DNA of 64,000 nucleotides from Kocuria rosea subsp. polaris. Its GTDB lineage: Bacteria; Actinomycetota; Actinomycetes; Actinomycetales; Micrococcaceae. Below the pieces are notes generated by a model. That model saw only the letters and a list, made by a program, of their open reading frames with translations. It was not told the origin of the DNA and did no database searches. The translations under genes and the position numbers were made by a program. Each line of letters opens with the position of its first letter. The first letter of the stretch is position 1. Where the stretch lies: positions 287,887 through 351,886 of the forward strand of contig NZ_LQBK01000004.1 in NCBI RefSeq assembly GCF_001483755.1, given 5' to 3'. Shown piece by piece: positions 25,354 through 34,616 of the stretch.

Positions 25354-26510
25354 ACTTCGAGCTCGACGAGGAGTACCAGGACCTCTCCGACACCGTCCGC
25401 GACTTCGCCGACGAGGTGATCGCCCCCGTCTCCGCGCGGTACGACGCGGCCCACGAGTTCCCCTACGACATCGTGGCGCAGATGGGGGAGATGGGCCTGT
25501 TCGGCCTGCCCTTCCCCGAGGAGTACGGAGGGATGGGCGGGGACAGTTTCGCCCTGTGCCTGGCGCTGGAGCAGATCGCCCGGGTCGACCAGTCCGTGGC
25601 CATCACCCTCGAGGCCGGGGTGTCGCTGGGCGCCATGCCGATCTTCCGCTTCGGCACCGAGGTGCAGAAGCAGCAGTGGCTCCCCGACCTCGCCGCGGGC
25701 CGGGCGCTCGCCGGGTTCGGTCTCACCGAGCCCGAGGCCGGCTCGGACGCCGGAGGCACCCGCACCACCGCGAAGCGCCAGGACGGGCAGTGGGTGCTCA
25801 ACGGGGCCAAGGAGTTCATCACCAACTCCGGCACGGACATCACCCGCCTCGTGAACGTCACCGCGGTCACCAGCACCACGGAGCTGCCGGACGGGCGGGT
25901 CCGGAAGGACATCTCCACGATCATCGTCCCCACGGACACCCCCGGCTTCCGCGCCGAGAAGGCCTACGACAAGGTCGGCTGGAACGCCTCGGACACCCAC
26001 CCGCTGTCCCTCCAGGACGTCCGGGTCCCCGAGGAGAACCTGCTGGGGGAGGAGGGCCGGGGCTACGCCAACTTCCTGTCCGTCCTGGACGAGGGCCGCA
26101 TCGCCATCGCCGCCCTCGCCACGGGCGCGGCCCAGGGCTGCGTCGAGGAGTCCGTGCGCTATGCGCAGGAGCGGCAGTCCTTCGGGCGCCCCATCGGGGC
26201 GAACCAGGCCGTGTCCTTCAAGATCGCCCGCATGCAGGCCCGCGCGCACACCGCACGGCTGGCCTACTACGACGCCGCGTCCCGGATGCTCGCCGGCCGG
26301 CCGTTCAAGACGCAGGCCGCGATCGCCAAGCTCGTGGCCGGGGAGGCCGCGATGGACAACGCCCGGGACGCCACCCAGGTCTTCGGCGGCTACGGGTTCA
26401 TCAACGAGTCCCGGGTGGCCCGCCACTACCGGGACGCCAAGATCCTCGAGGTCGGCGAGGGCACCACCGAGGTGCAGCTCATGCTCATCGCCCGCGAGCT
26501 GGGACTGTGA
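25350..26510 (+). CDS. Acyl-CoA dehydrogenase, FadE19-like (isovaleryl-CoA or other branched short-chain)
   Basis: A 386-residue flavoprotein with FAD-site [14 protein letters not shown] and the C-terminal VGEGTTEV segment holding the MCAD/SCAD-type catalytic Glu. The LCAD-type position is Gly (DEGRIAIA), as expected when the other Glu is used. ATG 25350 overlaps the accA1 stop (ATGA). Co-expressed with methylcrotonyl-CoA carboxylase and upstream of ETF genes, so isovaleryl-CoA oxidation to methylcrotonyl-CoA is the likely role. Electrons pass to ETF. Confidence 0.9.
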   Translation: MNFELDEEYQDLSDTVRDFADEVIAPVSARYDAAHEFPYDIVAQMGEMGLFGLPFPEEYGGMGGDSFALCLALEQIARVDQSVAITLEAGVSLGAMPIFRFGTEVQKQQWLPDLAAGRALAGFGLTEPEAGSDAGGTRTTAKRQDGQWVLNGAKEFITNSGTDITRLVNVTAVTSTTELPDGRVRKDISTIIVPTDTPGFRAEKAYDKVGWNASDTHPLSLQDVRVPEENLLGEEGRGYANFLSVLDEGRIAIAALATGAAQGCVEESVRYAQERQSFGRPIGANQAVSFKIARMQARAHTARLAYYDAASRMLAGRPFKTQAAIAKLVAGEAAMDNARDATQVFGGYGFINESRVARHYRDAKILEVGEGTTEVQLMLIARELGL

Positions 26511-26520
26511 GGAGGCTGCC

Positions 26521-27009
26521 GTGACCGGGGAGCGCAAGGTGGTCCGCCAGCGCGGGCTGTGGTTCGAGGAGTTCGCGGTCGGCACGGTCTACGAGCACGC
26601 CCCGGGCCGGACCGTGACCGAGGCGGACAACGTGCTGTTCACGACCCTCACCATGAACACCCAGTCCCTGCACCTGGACGCCGCGTGGTCCGAGCGCCAG
26701 CCCTTCGGCCGGCGGCTCGTGAACTCCATGTTCACCCTCTCGACCCTCGTGGGGGCGTCCGTGGCCCAGCTGACCCAGGGCACCATCGTGGCGAACCTCG
26801 GCTTCGAGGAGGTCGCCTTCCCGCACCCGCTCTTCCACGGGGACACCCTGTACTCGTCCTCCGAGGTCCTCGGCGCGCGGGCCTCCTCCTCCCGGCCCGG
26901 GCAGGGAATCGTCCGGCTCCAGCACGTGGGCCGCAACCAGGACGGCGCCGTGGTCGCCCGGTGCACCCGCTCGGTGCTCGTGTGGTCCCGCGACGCCGCC
27001 CCGCAGTGA
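26521..27009 (+). CDS. MaoC-family hydratase (methylglutaconyl/itaconyl-CoA hydratase type)
   Basis: A 162-residue single hotdog-fold dehydratase. The segment EADNVLFTTLTMNTQSLHLDAAW holds the hydratase Asp/His-type pair. GTG 26521 follows GAGGAGG. Gene order and size match M. tuberculosis Rv2499c, a hydratase that with Rv2498c serves leucine and itaconate breakdown. Predicted to hydrate 3-methylglutaconyl-CoA to a 3-hydroxy-3-methylglutaryl-CoA with R configuration. Confidence 0.85.
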   Translation: MTGERKVVRQRGLWFEEFAVGTVYEHAPGRTVTEADNVLFTTLTMNTQSLHLDAAWSERQPFGRRLVNSMFTLSTLVGASVAQLTQGTIVANLGFEEVAFPHPLFHGDTLYSSSEVLGARASSSRPGQGIVRLQHVGRNQDGAVVARCTRSVLVWSRDAAPQ

Positions 27010-27097
27010 CCGCCCGCCGCAACTTCCACGGCGATCCCCGCAACGACCCCGCCCGCAACGACCCCGCCCGCAGCGAGACCCCGGCGAAGGAGTCCCG

Positions 27098-27919
27098 ATG
27101 ACCGACCCGTTCCTCCTCGGACCGGCCCTGCTGTTCTGCCCGGCCGACCGCCCCGAGCGCTACGCCAAGGCGGCCCAGCGCGCCGACGCCGTGATCCTCG
27201 ACCTCGAGGACGCCGTGGCGCCGTCCGCCAGGCCCGCCGCCCGGGACGCCCTCGTGGCCACGCCCCTGGACCCGGCCCGCACGATCGTGCGGATCAACGC
27301 CGAGGACACCGAGGACTTCGCCCACGACCTCGTCGCCCTCCGGCACACCGGGTACACCACCGTGATGCTGCCCAAGACGGCCTCCGCCGAACGGCTCGCC
27401 GTCGCCGCGGAACTGGGCCTGTACCGCGTGGTCGCCCTGTGCGAGACCGCCGAGGGCGTGGTCAACGCGGCCGAGATCGCCCGGTCCCCCAACGTGGTCG
27501 CCCTGATGTGGGGCGCCGAGGACCTCGTCGCCTCGCTCGGCGGCAGCTCGTCCCGGCGCGCGAACGGCACCTACCGGGACGTGGCCCGCCACGCCCGCTC
27601 CGCCGTCCTGCTCGCGGCCGGCGCCGCCGGCCGGCCGGCGATCGACGCGGTGCACCTCGACATCGCCGACCTCGACGGGCTGCGCGAGGAGGCCCTCGAC
27701 GCCGTGGCCTCCGGCTTCACGGCCACCGCCTGCATCCACCCGGGGCAGGTCGAGACCGTCCGCGCCGCCTACCGGCCCGACGCCGCGGAGGTCGAGGCCG
27801 CCCGCGAGCTGCTCGACGCCGCCCGCCGCACCCCCGGGGTCTTCACGTTCCGCGGGCGGATGGTCGACGAGCCCCTGATCCGCCACGCCGAGCGCCTCGT
27901 GCGCCGCGCGGACGCCTGA
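27098..27919 (+). CDS. CitE-like beta-hydroxyacyl-CoA lyase (HpcH/HpaI aldolase family)
   Basis: A 273-residue TIM-barrel lyase opening with GPALLFCPADRPERYAKA. The metal-site residues are seen in LDLEDAV and ALCETAEGV, and LMWGAEDL is characteristic. Related to M. tuberculosis Rv2498c, shown to be an (R)-HMG-CoA and citramalyl-CoA lyase. It stands where a classical HMG-CoA lyase would be expected, giving acetoacetate and acetyl-CoA. The 88-base gap before it carries a short CGCAACGACCCCGCC duplication. Confidence 0.87.
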   Translation: MTDPFLLGPALLFCPADRPERYAKAAQRADAVILDLEDAVAPSARPAARDALVATPLDPARTIVRINAEDTEDFAHDLVALRHTGYTTVMLPKTASAERLAVAAELGLYRVVALCETAEGVVNAAEIARSPNVVALMWGAEDLVASLGGSSSRRANGTYRDVARHARSAVLLAAGAAGRPAIDAVHLDIADLDGLREEALDAVASGFTATACIHPGQVETVRAAYRPDAAEVEAARELLDAARRTPGVFTFRGRMVDEPLIRHAERLVRRADA

Positions 27920-27984
27920 CGCTCCCGTGCCGTCCGGGCCCGAGCCGCCGGCCCCACCCGTCCGGCCCGGACCCGTCGAGTCCT

Positions 27985-28079
27985 GTCCCGTCCCGTCGAG
28001 CCCTGTTCCGTTCCGTCCCGTTCCGTTCCGTCCCGTTCCGTCCCGTTCCGTCCCGTTCTGTCCCGTCCCGTTCCGTCCG
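27985..28079. repeat. Pentanucleotide tandem repeat (GTYCC)n in etfB leader
   Basis: About 19 consecutive five-base units, nearly all GTTCC or GTCCC with a few point variants, ending directly at the etfB ribosome-binding site. The unit is noncoding on the forward strand. Tandem five-base repeats can change copy number by replication slippage, which here would alter the leader length. Confidence 0.85.
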
Positions 28080-28088
28080 GAGGAGATC

Positions 28089-28913
28089 ATGAGCCAGCCC
28101 CTGACGATCGTCGTCCCCGTCAAGCACGTCCCCGACGCCGCGGGCGACCGCGTCCTCGCCGGAAGCCCGCCCCTGCTCGATCGCTCGTCCGGGATCCTCT
28201 CCGAGCTCGACGAGTACGCGCTCGAGGCCGCACTGCAGATCGTGGGGATGCACGGCGGTCCGGGAGCCGGGCACCGCGTGCTCGCCCTGACCATGGGCCC
28301 GGCGGGCGCGACGGACGCGCTCAAGCGCGCCCTCCAGCTGGGCGCCGACGCCGGGTTCCACGTGCTCGACGACGCCCTCGTCGGCTCCGACGCGTGGGTC
28401 ACCGCCCGCGTGCTCGCCGCCGCGGTCGAACGGATCGCCCGGGTCGAGGACCGCGCCGTGGACCTGGTGCTCACCGGCATGGCCGCCACCGACGGCGAGA
28501 CGTCCCTGGTCCCGGGCCAGCTCGCCGAGCGGCTCGGCCTCGCCCACGTCGGCTTCGCGAGCTCCCTGGCGGTGGCCGAGGACGCCGCCTCGCTGACGGC
28601 CGTGCGGCACACGGAGACCGAGGCCCTGCAGGTCGTCGCGGACCTCCCGGCCCTCGTGGCCGTGACCGACCAGGCCAACACCCCGCGCTACCCCAACTTC
28701 AAGGCGATCATGGCGGCCAAGAAGAAGCCCGTGCAGACGTGGTCGGCCGCCGACCTCGGCCTGGACGCGGACGCCGTGGGGCTCGCGGGTTCGCTCACCG
28801 AGGTGCTCGACGCCGTGCCCCGCCCGCCCCGCGCGCACGGCGAGGTCGTGGTCGACGAGGGCGAGGGCGGCGTCCGCCTCGCCGAGTTCCTCGTGGCCCG
28901 GCAGCTCGTCTGA
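28089..28913 (+). CDS. etfB: Electron transfer flavoprotein beta subunit
   Basis: A 274-residue ETF beta subunit starting with [10 protein letters not shown] and carrying the AMP-binding [25 protein letters not shown] segment and the [11 protein letters not shown] tail region. ATG 28089 is preceded by GGAGGAGAT. With etfA it accepts electrons from the acyl-CoA dehydrogenases nearby and probably from other dehydrogenases such as those of N-methyl amino acid oxidation. Upstream lies a pentanucleotide repeat. Confidence 0.93.
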   Translation: MSQPLTIVVPVKHVPDAAGDRVLAGSPPLLDRSSGILSELDEYALEAALQIVGMHGGPGAGHRVLALTMGPAGATDALKRALQLGADAGFHVLDDALVGSDAWVTARVLAAAVERIARVEDRAVDLVLTGMAATDGETSLVPGQLAERLGLAHVGFASSLAVAEDAASLTAVRHTETEALQVVADLPALVAVTDQANTPRYPNFKAIMAAKKKPVQTWSAADLGLDADAVGLAGSLTEVLDAVPRPPRAHGEVVVDEGEGGVRLAEFLVARQLV

Positions 28914-28980
28914 GCCCCCGGCCGCACCGCGCTGGACCCGCACCGCACGCGCCCGCCCGCCGGGCAGGAGGAGGACCACC

Positions 28981-30129
28981 ATGACCACGACCACCACGAC
29001 GACCACCGGCGAGGCCGCCGCCCTGGTGGTGCTGGCCGGCACGGACCGGCTGCGCCGCGCCGACCGGGAGCTGCTCGTGCTCGCGGGCACCCTGGGGCAG
29101 ACGCACGTCGTCGTGCCGGCCGCGCCCGGCGACGCCCTGCTCGACGCGCTCGCCGCCCACGCGGTGCACACCGTGCACGCCCCGGAGGGCGGGCCCGGCG
29201 ACCGGCTCAGCACGCCCGCGGTCGCGCTCGCGGAGGCCGCCGCCCGGGCGACCGGGGCCCGGGTGCTGCTGCTCGCCGGCACCCCCGAGGCCAAGGACGT
29301 CGCCGCACGCCTGGGCGTGCGGCTCGAGGCCGGGGTCGTCACCGACGTCGTGGCCCTCGACGCCGACCTCGTCGCCACCAAGTCCGTGCTCGCCGGGGGC
29401 TGGACCACCCGGTGCCGGGCCACGAGCCCCGTGCTGATCGCGACCGTCCGCCCGAACTCGGTCGAGCTCCCGGCGGAGTCCCCGGCGGAGAACCTGGGGG
29501 AGGTCCCAGCGGGGAACCCGGCGAAGGTCCCGGGGGAGGCCCCGGTGGAGAACCTGGCGGAGGTCCCGGGGGAGGACCCGGCGGAGGACGGCGCGGACGC
29601 TCCCGGCGGTCCTCCCGCGGCGGCCCCGGGCACCGGACCCGCCGCGGGGCAGCCCGGAGCGCGGCGCCCGCGGGTGCGCACGCACGCGCTCGAGGACACC
29701 GTGCCGGCGGCCCGGGTCGTGGGCCGGACCGAGCTGCCCGTCTCCGGGCGGCCCGCCCTGGGCGAGGCCCGCGTGGTCGTGGCCGGCGGCCGCGGCACGG
29801 GCGGGGACTTCGGTCCGCTCGAGGAGCTCGCGGACGCCCTCGGCGGGGCGGTCGGCGCCTCCCGCGCGGCGGTGGACGCCGGGTGGATCGGCCCCGAGGC
29901 GCAGGTGGGCCAGACCGGGCGCACCGTCTCCCCGCAGCTCTACGTCTCCTGCGGGATCTCCGGGGCCGTCCAGCAGCGCGCGGGCATGCAGACGGCGAGG
30001 ACGATCGTGGCGGTGAACAAGGACGAGCAGGCCCCGGTCTTCGAGATCGCGGACCTCGGCATCGTGGGCGACCTCCGGACGGTGCTGCCCCAGGCCGTCG
30101 AGCACCTCCGGAAGCTGCGCGGGGAGTAG
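28981..30129 (+). CDS. etfA: Electron transfer flavoprotein alpha subunit with expanded linker
   Basis: A 382-residue ETF alpha subunit, longer than the usual 310-325. The FAD domain is intact in the C-terminal half: [16 protein letters not shown] and [11 protein letters not shown]. Two oddities: the protein begins with eight Thr after Met, and residues about 161-230 form a Pro/Ala/Glu-rich linker of imperfect short repeats between the two domains. The insertion falls at the domain junction, so folding of each half should survive. Last gene of the run. Confidence 0.9.
   Translation: MTTTTTTTTGEAAALVVLAGTDRLRRADRELLVLAGTLGQTHVVVPAAPGDALLDALAAHAVHTVHAPEGGPGDRLSTPAVALAEAAARATGARVLLLAGTPEAKDVAARLGVRLEAGVVTDVVALDADLVATKSVLAGGWTTRCRATSPVLIATVRPNSVELPAESPAENLGEVPAGNPAKVPGEAPVENLAEVPGEDPAEDGADAPGGPPAAAPGTGPAAGQPGARRPRVRTHALEDTVPAARVVGRTELPVSGRPALGEARVVVAGGRGTGGDFGPLEELADALGGAVGASRAAVDAGWIGPEAQVGQTGRTVSPQLYVSCGISGAVQQRAGMQTARTIVAVNKDEQAPVFEIADLGIVGDLRTVLPQAVEHLRKLRGE
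29464..29592 (+). repeat. Imperfect coding repeats in etfA linker
   Basis: Repeated GAG/GCG/CCC-type blocks encode the pattern E-x-P-A/G-E several times in a row (for example GEVPGEDP after AEVPGED-like units, and ENLGEVPA then ENLAEVPG). Units are multiples of three so the frame is kept. Confidence 0.7.
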
Positions 30130-30165
30130 CGCGGGAGGCCGACCGCCGGGGGACGCCCCACCGGC

Positions 30166-30223
30166 CGGGGGCCCGGGCGCCGGCGGGGACGCCGCCACCG
30201 GCGGGGGCCCGGGCGCCGGCGGG
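30166..30223. repeat. 22-base direct repeat between etfA and selB
   Basis: Two identical 22-base copies (30166-30187 and 30202-30223), extremely GC-rich and each able to fold, in the gap between the convergent etfA and selB genes. They may act as terminators in both directions. Confidence 0.6.
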
Positions 30224-30249
30224 AACCGCTTCCTGCGGGGACCTCCCGG

Positions 30250-32046
30250 TCAGCGGGCCACCGTGCGGTGGCCGGCGTCCAGCCGCCGGGTCCAGCCGCG
30301 GGCGTCGAGGTGCTCGAGCAGCGGGATCGCGACGCGCCGGGTGGTGCCGAGCGCCTGGCGCGCCTGGCTGGTGGTGAAGGGCTGCGGCAGGCCGGCGAGC
30401 TCGCGCATCGCCAGCGCGGGGGCGGTGGGGAGCAGCACGACACCGTCCCCCAGGCGGAGCAGCCGGCCGGTGCGCTCGGCCGCGGCCAGCTCACGGGCGC
30501 CGAGCCGCAGCGCCGTCAGGTCGTCGGCCTCCGGGCTGCGGAAGGGCTCGGCCGCGAGCCGCCGCTCCAGCTCGAGCACCGCGGTCTCGTGGGCGCCGAG
30601 GCCCCCGCGGTGGTGCGGGGAGCGGACGTGCCCGGCGTCCTGCTCCAGGCCGGCGCCGCGGACCACGGGATCGACCAGCGCGGCGTCCGGCAGCGCGAGC
30701 AGGTCGCGGGCGGCGCCCCGCGAGAGCCCCGCGGCCAGGGGGTCCCGGGCGTGCAGCTCGTCCACCGCGGTGCGCAGCCGCCGGGTCCAGGACTCGAGCA
30801 GGGGGGCGTGCACCCACCAGTCGCCGAGCACGCGCACGTCCCCGGGCGGGGTAGCGTCCGGGGCGGGCAGCAGCCCGAGGCGGTGCAGGTGCTGGGCCCG
30901 CACCGCGCCGCGGCGGGCCACCTCCCCGAGGACGTCCCCGCGGACGTCCGTGCCGGCGAGCCGGGCGGCCCGGCGCGCCCGGTCCCCGCGCCGCCGCAGC
31001 GCGGGGGGATCGGCGTCGAGGACCAGGGCGCCGCCGAGCACCGCGCGGCTGCCGGGGTCGCGGAGCACCAGGCGGTCCCCGAGGACCAGGGGCAGGGCCC
31101 GGTCGAGGACCAGCCGGGCGTGGTCGGCGTCGAACGGGCTCAGCCGGGCGGGCACCGCCGCGGTGCCGGCGTGGACCACGAGGTGCTCGGCCGTGGCCGT
31201 GAGGGCGGGCCCCGTGCTGCGGCGGACGTCGAGGACACCGGTGAGCGGCCACGTCCCCGGGGTGACCAGGGCGTCGCCGCGGTGCACGTCCTCGGCGGAG
31301 ACCCCCCGCAGGTTCAGCGCCACGCGGGTGCACGGCTCCAGCGCCGTGTGCGGCTCGTTCCGGCTGTGCAGGCTCCGGACCACCGCCGGCCGGGCCCCGC
31401 CGGCGCCGAGAAGCTCCAGCCGGTCGCCCTGCCGGAGCGTGCCCGCCGTCAGCGTGCCGGTCACCACCGTGCCGGAACCGGTGATGGTGAAGGACCGGTC
31501 CACCCAGAGCCGCAGCCGCCCCTCGTCGGGTGCGGGCGCCGCCGCCAGGACGTCGTCGAGGGCGGCGCGCAGCTCGGCCAGGCCCGTGCCCTCGAGCGCC
31601 GAGACGGTGACCACGGGCGCGTCGCGCAGACCGGTCCCGGCCAGCTCCGCGCGCACCTGGGCGAGCACCTCGCCGATCCGCCCGGGTGCCCGGTCGGCGC
31701 GGGTGAGCACCACCACGCCGTGCTCGATGCCCAGGGCCGCGACGGCGTCGCGGTGGTCGCCGGACTGGGCCTGCCAGCCCTCGTCGGCCGCGACCACGAA
31801 GCAGACGACGGGAGCCGGCCCGAGCCCGGCGAGCATGTTGCCGAGGAAGCGCTCGTGGCCCGGCACGTCCACGAAGGCCACGTCCCGTCCGGACGGCAGC
31901 GTGGTCCAGGCGTAGCCCAGGTCGATGGTCAGCCCCCGGCAGCGCTCCTCCTCCCACCGGTCCGGCTCCATGCCGGTGAGGGCCCGCACCAGGGTGCTCT
32001 TGCCGTGGTCGACGTGCCCGGCCGTGGCGACGACGTGCGTGCTCAC
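30250..32046 (-). CDS. selB: Selenocysteine-specific elongation factor SelB
   Basis: A 598-residue GTPase that brings Sec-tRNA(Sec) to UGA codons at SECIS hairpins. GTP-binding motifs are AGHVDHGKST (P-loop), DVPGHERFL and TRAD. The EF-Tu-like domains are followed by C-terminal winged helices that read the SECIS RNA. GTG 32046 overlaps the selA stop (GTGA). The C-terminal winged-helix part is rich in Arg/Leu and less conserved, as expected because it co-evolves with the local SECIS. Confidence 0.94.
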   Translation of the reverse strand: MSTHVVATAGHVDHGKSTLVRALTGMEPDRWEEERCRGLTIDLGYAWTTLPSGRDVAFVDVPGHERFLGNMLAGLGPAPVVCFVVAADEGWQAQSGDHRDAVAALGIEHGVVVLTRADRAPGRIGEVLAQVRAELAGTGLRDAPVVTVSALEGTGLAELRAALDDVLAAAPAPDEGRLRLWVDRSFTITGSGTVVTGTLTAGTLRQGDRLELLGAGGARPAVVRSLHSRNEPHTALEPCTRVALNLRGVSAEDVHRGDALVTPGTWPLTGVLDVRRSTGPALTATAEHLVVHAGTAAVPARLSPFDADHARLVLDRALPLVLGDRLVLRDPGSRAVLGGALVLDADPPALRRRGDRARRAARLAGTDVRGDVLGEVARRGAVRAQHLHRLGLLPAPDATPPGDVRVLGDWWVHAPLLESWTRRLRTAVDELHARDPLAAGLSRGAARDLLALPDAALVDPVVRGAGLEQDAGHVRSPHHRGGLGAHETAVLELERRLAAEPFRSPEADDLTALRLGARELAAAERTGRLLRLGDGVVLLPTAPALAMRELAGLPQPFTTSQARQALGTTRRVAIPLLEHLDARGWTRRLDAGHRTVAR

Positions 32047-33389
32047 CGGGCCCGCCCGGCGACGTCGTCCGCCCGGTCCGCCACGCCCGGTGCGGCCAGG
32101 GCGGCCTGCACCGCCGCGCGCAGACGGTCGTCGTCGGACTCGGGCACGCAGCGCAGGTCGAGCAGGCACGCGCCGTCGTGCACCCGGGGCAGGACGGCGG
32201 GGCGGCCGGTGCGCAGCAGGGGGGCCGCCGCCTCGGGCAGCCGCACCGCCCACCCCGGCAGCGGCACGCCGGGCGCACCGCCGCCGCCGACCCGGCCGTC
32301 GTGGGCGACCACCGGGGCGCCGACGGCCGCGGCGAGCCGTTCGGCGCGCTCGCGGAGCCGCTCCGGGTCCGCGTGCAGCGCGCGCACGACCGGGACGGGC
32401 CCGCCGGCGAGCGTGGCCTCCAGCGCGGCGAGCGAGAGCTTGTCGGCACGGACGGCGCGGGCGAGGGGGTGGGCGGTCATCCGGGCGACGACGTCCGAGC
32501 CGCCGAGCACCAGCCCGGCCTGCGGGCCGCCGAGCAGCTTGTCGCCGCTGGCGATGACGATGTCGGCCCCGCCCTCGAGGGCGGTGGCGGCGTCGGGCTC
32601 GCCCGGCAGCTGCGGGTCGGGGGTCAGCAGCCCGCTGCCGAGGTCGGCCACGAGGGGCACGCCGTGGGTCCGGGCCAGGGTCCGCAGCTCGTGGACCTCG
32701 ACGGCCGCGGTGAAGCCCTCCAGCCGGAAGTTGCTCGGATGCACCTTGAGCAGGCACCCGGTCTCCGGGCCGATCGCCGCGGCGTAGTCGCGCAGATGGG
32801 TCCGGTTGGTCGTGCCGACCTCGCGCAGCCGGGCGCCGGTCGACTCGATCAGCTCCGGCAGCCGGAACCCGGCCCCGATCTCGACGAGCTCGCCGCGGCT
32901 GATCACCACCTCGCGGCCGGCGGCCAGGGCCGTGGTGGCCAGCACGAGGGCGGCCGCGCCGTTGTTGACCACCAGCGCGTCCTCGGCGGGCGGGCAGGCG
33001 GCGAGCAGGGCCGCCCGGGCCGCGGTGCCGCGGCGGGAGCGGGTGCCGGTGCCCAGGTCGAGCTCCACGTCGACGTACCCGGCGGCCGTGCGCAGCGCCT
33101 CGACCGCGGCCGCGGACAGCGGGGCGCGGCCCAGGTTGGTGTGCACGACCACGCCGGTGGCGTTGAGCACCGGCGTCAGGGTCGACGCGGAGCGGGTCCC
33201 CAGCGCGGCGAGCACCGCCGGCTCGACGTCCTCGGGGGCGAGCTCACCGCGCCGCGCCCGGTCCTGGGTCTCGCGCACCAGGGCGCGGAGCACGCCCTCG
33301 CTCAGCCGGTCGCGGGCGTCGCGGACGGGCGGCAGGGCCATGAGCTGGTCGGTGCGCGGGATCAGCCGGCGCGGGTCGTCCAGGGCCAC
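32043..33389 (-). CDS. selA: L-seryl-tRNA(Sec) selenium transferase
   Basis: A 448-residue PLP enzyme converting Ser-tRNA(Sec) to Sec-tRNA(Sec) with selenophosphate. It opens with ALDDPRRLIPRTD after a GTG at 33389 that has GAGGAGGA upstream; the family N-terminus (DPRRxIPRTD) decides this start over a downstream ATG. The PLP lysine is in ASGDKLLGGPQAG. Directly downstream of the selC tRNA in the same direction and coupled to selB. Confidence 0.95.
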   Translation of the reverse strand: MALDDPRRLIPRTDQLMALPPVRDARDRLSEGVLRALVRETQDRARRGELAPEDVEPAVLAALGTRSASTLTPVLNATGVVVHTNLGRAPLSAAAVEALRTAAGYVDVELDLGTGTRSRRGTAARAALLAACPPAEDALVVNNGAAALVLATTALAAGREVVISRGELVEIGAGFRLPELIESTGARLREVGTTNRTHLRDYAAAIGPETGCLLKVHPSNFRLEGFTAAVEVHELRTLARTHGVPLVADLGSGLLTPDPQLPGEPDAATALEGGADIVIASGDKLLGGPQAGLVLGGSDVVARMTAHPLARAVRADKLSLAALEATLAGGPVPVVRALHADPERLRERAERLAAAVGAPVVAHDGRVGGGGAPGVPLPGWAVRLPEAAAPLLRTGRPAVLPRVHDGACLLDLRCVPESDDDRLRAAVQAALAAPGVADRADDVAGRAR

Positions 33390-33433
33390 GGGTCCTCCTC
33401 GTCGCGCGCGGCGCGGATGAGCGGTGCAGAGGT

Positions 33434-33531
33434 TGGCGGAGGCGGACGGGAATCGAACCCGCCAGGCCGAGATGCTCGGCCTCACCGGTTTTGAAGACCG
33501 GGGGGCCCACCAGGACCCGGACGCCTCCGCC
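33434..33531 (-). tRNA. selC: Selenocysteine tRNA, anticodon TCA
   Basis: A 98-base tRNA with the long eight-pair acceptor stem typical of tRNA(Sec): GGCGGAGG at the 5' end (33524-33531) pairs with CCTCCGCC (33435-33442). The anticodon TCA lies at plus positions 33492-33494. There is a long variable arm and a standard T loop (GGTTCGATTCCC). No CCA is encoded. It precedes selA by 45 bases on the same strand, so the order is selC-selA-selB. Confidence 0.95.
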
Positions 33532-33566
33532 GTCCAACCTAGCACCGCCACCAGTAGGCTGACGGC

Positions 33567-34586
33567 ATGGAACAGACCCGGACGTCGACCCCACCCCTGT
33601 CCGCCGCCGGAGCGGTCCGGCTGACGGGCTTCGCCCACGGCGGCGGGTGCGCGTGCAAGATCCCTCCCGGCGAGCTCGAGGACGCGGTCCGGGGCCTGAC
33701 CGGGCAGCCGGGGGCCGGCGTGCTGGTCGGACTCGACGACGGGGACGACGCCGCGGCCGTCCTGGTGCGCGAGGACCTCGCGGTGCTGTCCACCGCCGAC
33801 TTCTTCACCCCGGTCGTCGACGACGCCTACGACTGGGGCCGGATCGCCGCCGCGAACGCGCTGTCGGACGTCTACGCCATGGGCGGGCGCCCGGTGATGG
33901 CGATCAACCTGGTCGGCTGGCCGCGGGAGAAGCTGCCGATGGAGCTGCTGACGGAGGTGCTCCGCGGCGGGCTGGCCGTCGCGTCCGAGGCGGGATGCCC
34001 CGTGATCGGGGGGCACTCCATCGACGACCCGGAGCCGAAGTACGGCATGGCCGTGACCGGCGTGGCCGACCCGGGCCGGCTGCTGCGCAACGACGCCGCC
34101 GCGCCGGGGCTGCCCCTCACCCTCACCAAGCCGATCGGCGTGGGGCTGCTCAACAACCGGCACAAGGCCACCGGCGAGGTGTTCGCCGAGGCGGTCGCCA
34201 CGATGACCCGGCTGAACCGGGACGCGGCCGAGGCGGCGCTCGCGGCCGGGGCCCGGGCGGCCACGGACGTCACGGGCTTCGGCCTGCTCGGGCACCTGCA
34301 CAAGATGTGCCGTGCCTCCGGCGTCGGCGCGGTGCTGGACCGGGCGGCCGTGCCCCTCGTCGAGGGGGCCGAGGAGGCGCTGCGGGACGGCTACGTCTCG
34401 GGCGGGACCCGCCGCAACCTCGACTGGGTGCGCCCCCACCTGCGCTCCGCCGCGGGCGTCGACGAGGACGACCTGCTGCTGCTCGCCGACGCGCAGACCT
34501 CCGGCGGGCTGCTCGTCGTCGGCGAGGTGCCCGGATACCCGGTGGTGGGCCACACCGTGGCGGGGTCCGGCATCGAGGTGCGCTGA
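33567..34586 (+). CDS. selD: Selenide, water dikinase (selenophosphate synthetase)
   Basis: Makes selenophosphate from selenide and ATP. The 339-residue protein has the active-site run HGGGCACK, with Cys28 and Lys31 corresponding to Cys17 and Lys20 of the E. coli enzyme; it uses Cys, not Sec. Other landmarks are STADFFTPVVDDAYDWGRIAA-type metal residues and GGHSIDDPEPKYG. Divergent from selC, 36 bases away. Confidence 0.96.
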   Translation: MEQTRTSTPPLSAAGAVRLTGFAHGGGCACKIPPGELEDAVRGLTGQPGAGVLVGLDDGDDAAAVLVREDLAVLSTADFFTPVVDDAYDWGRIAAANALSDVYAMGGRPVMAINLVGWPREKLPMELLTEVLRGGLAVASEAGCPVIGGHSIDDPEPKYGMAVTGVADPGRLLRNDAAAPGLPLTLTKPIGVGLLNNRHKATGEVFAEAVATMTRLNRDAAEAALAAGARAATDVTGFGLLGHLHKMCRASGVGAVLDRAAVPLVEGAEEALRDGYVSGGTRRNLDWVRPHLRSAAGVDEDDLLLLADAQTSGGLLVVGEVPGYPVVGHTVAGSGIEVR

Positions 34587-34616
34587 GCGCCGTCGCGGGA
34601 CGGCGCCGGGCGCTCA
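34584..34616. terminator. Terminator between selD and nrfD-like gene
   Basis: Outer TGAGCG/CGCTCA pair and an inner perfect eight-base stem (34587-34594 with 34599-34606), between convergent stops; it overlaps both stop codons. Confidence 0.65.

Noticed and set aside
27985..28079. CRISPR array in the etfB leader
   Set aside because: Units are five bases with no spacers; it is a simple tandem repeat.
27985..28700. Reverse-strand frame with repeated Asn-Gly-Thr segments
   Set aside because: The apparent protein repeat is only the pentanucleotide repeat read backwards.
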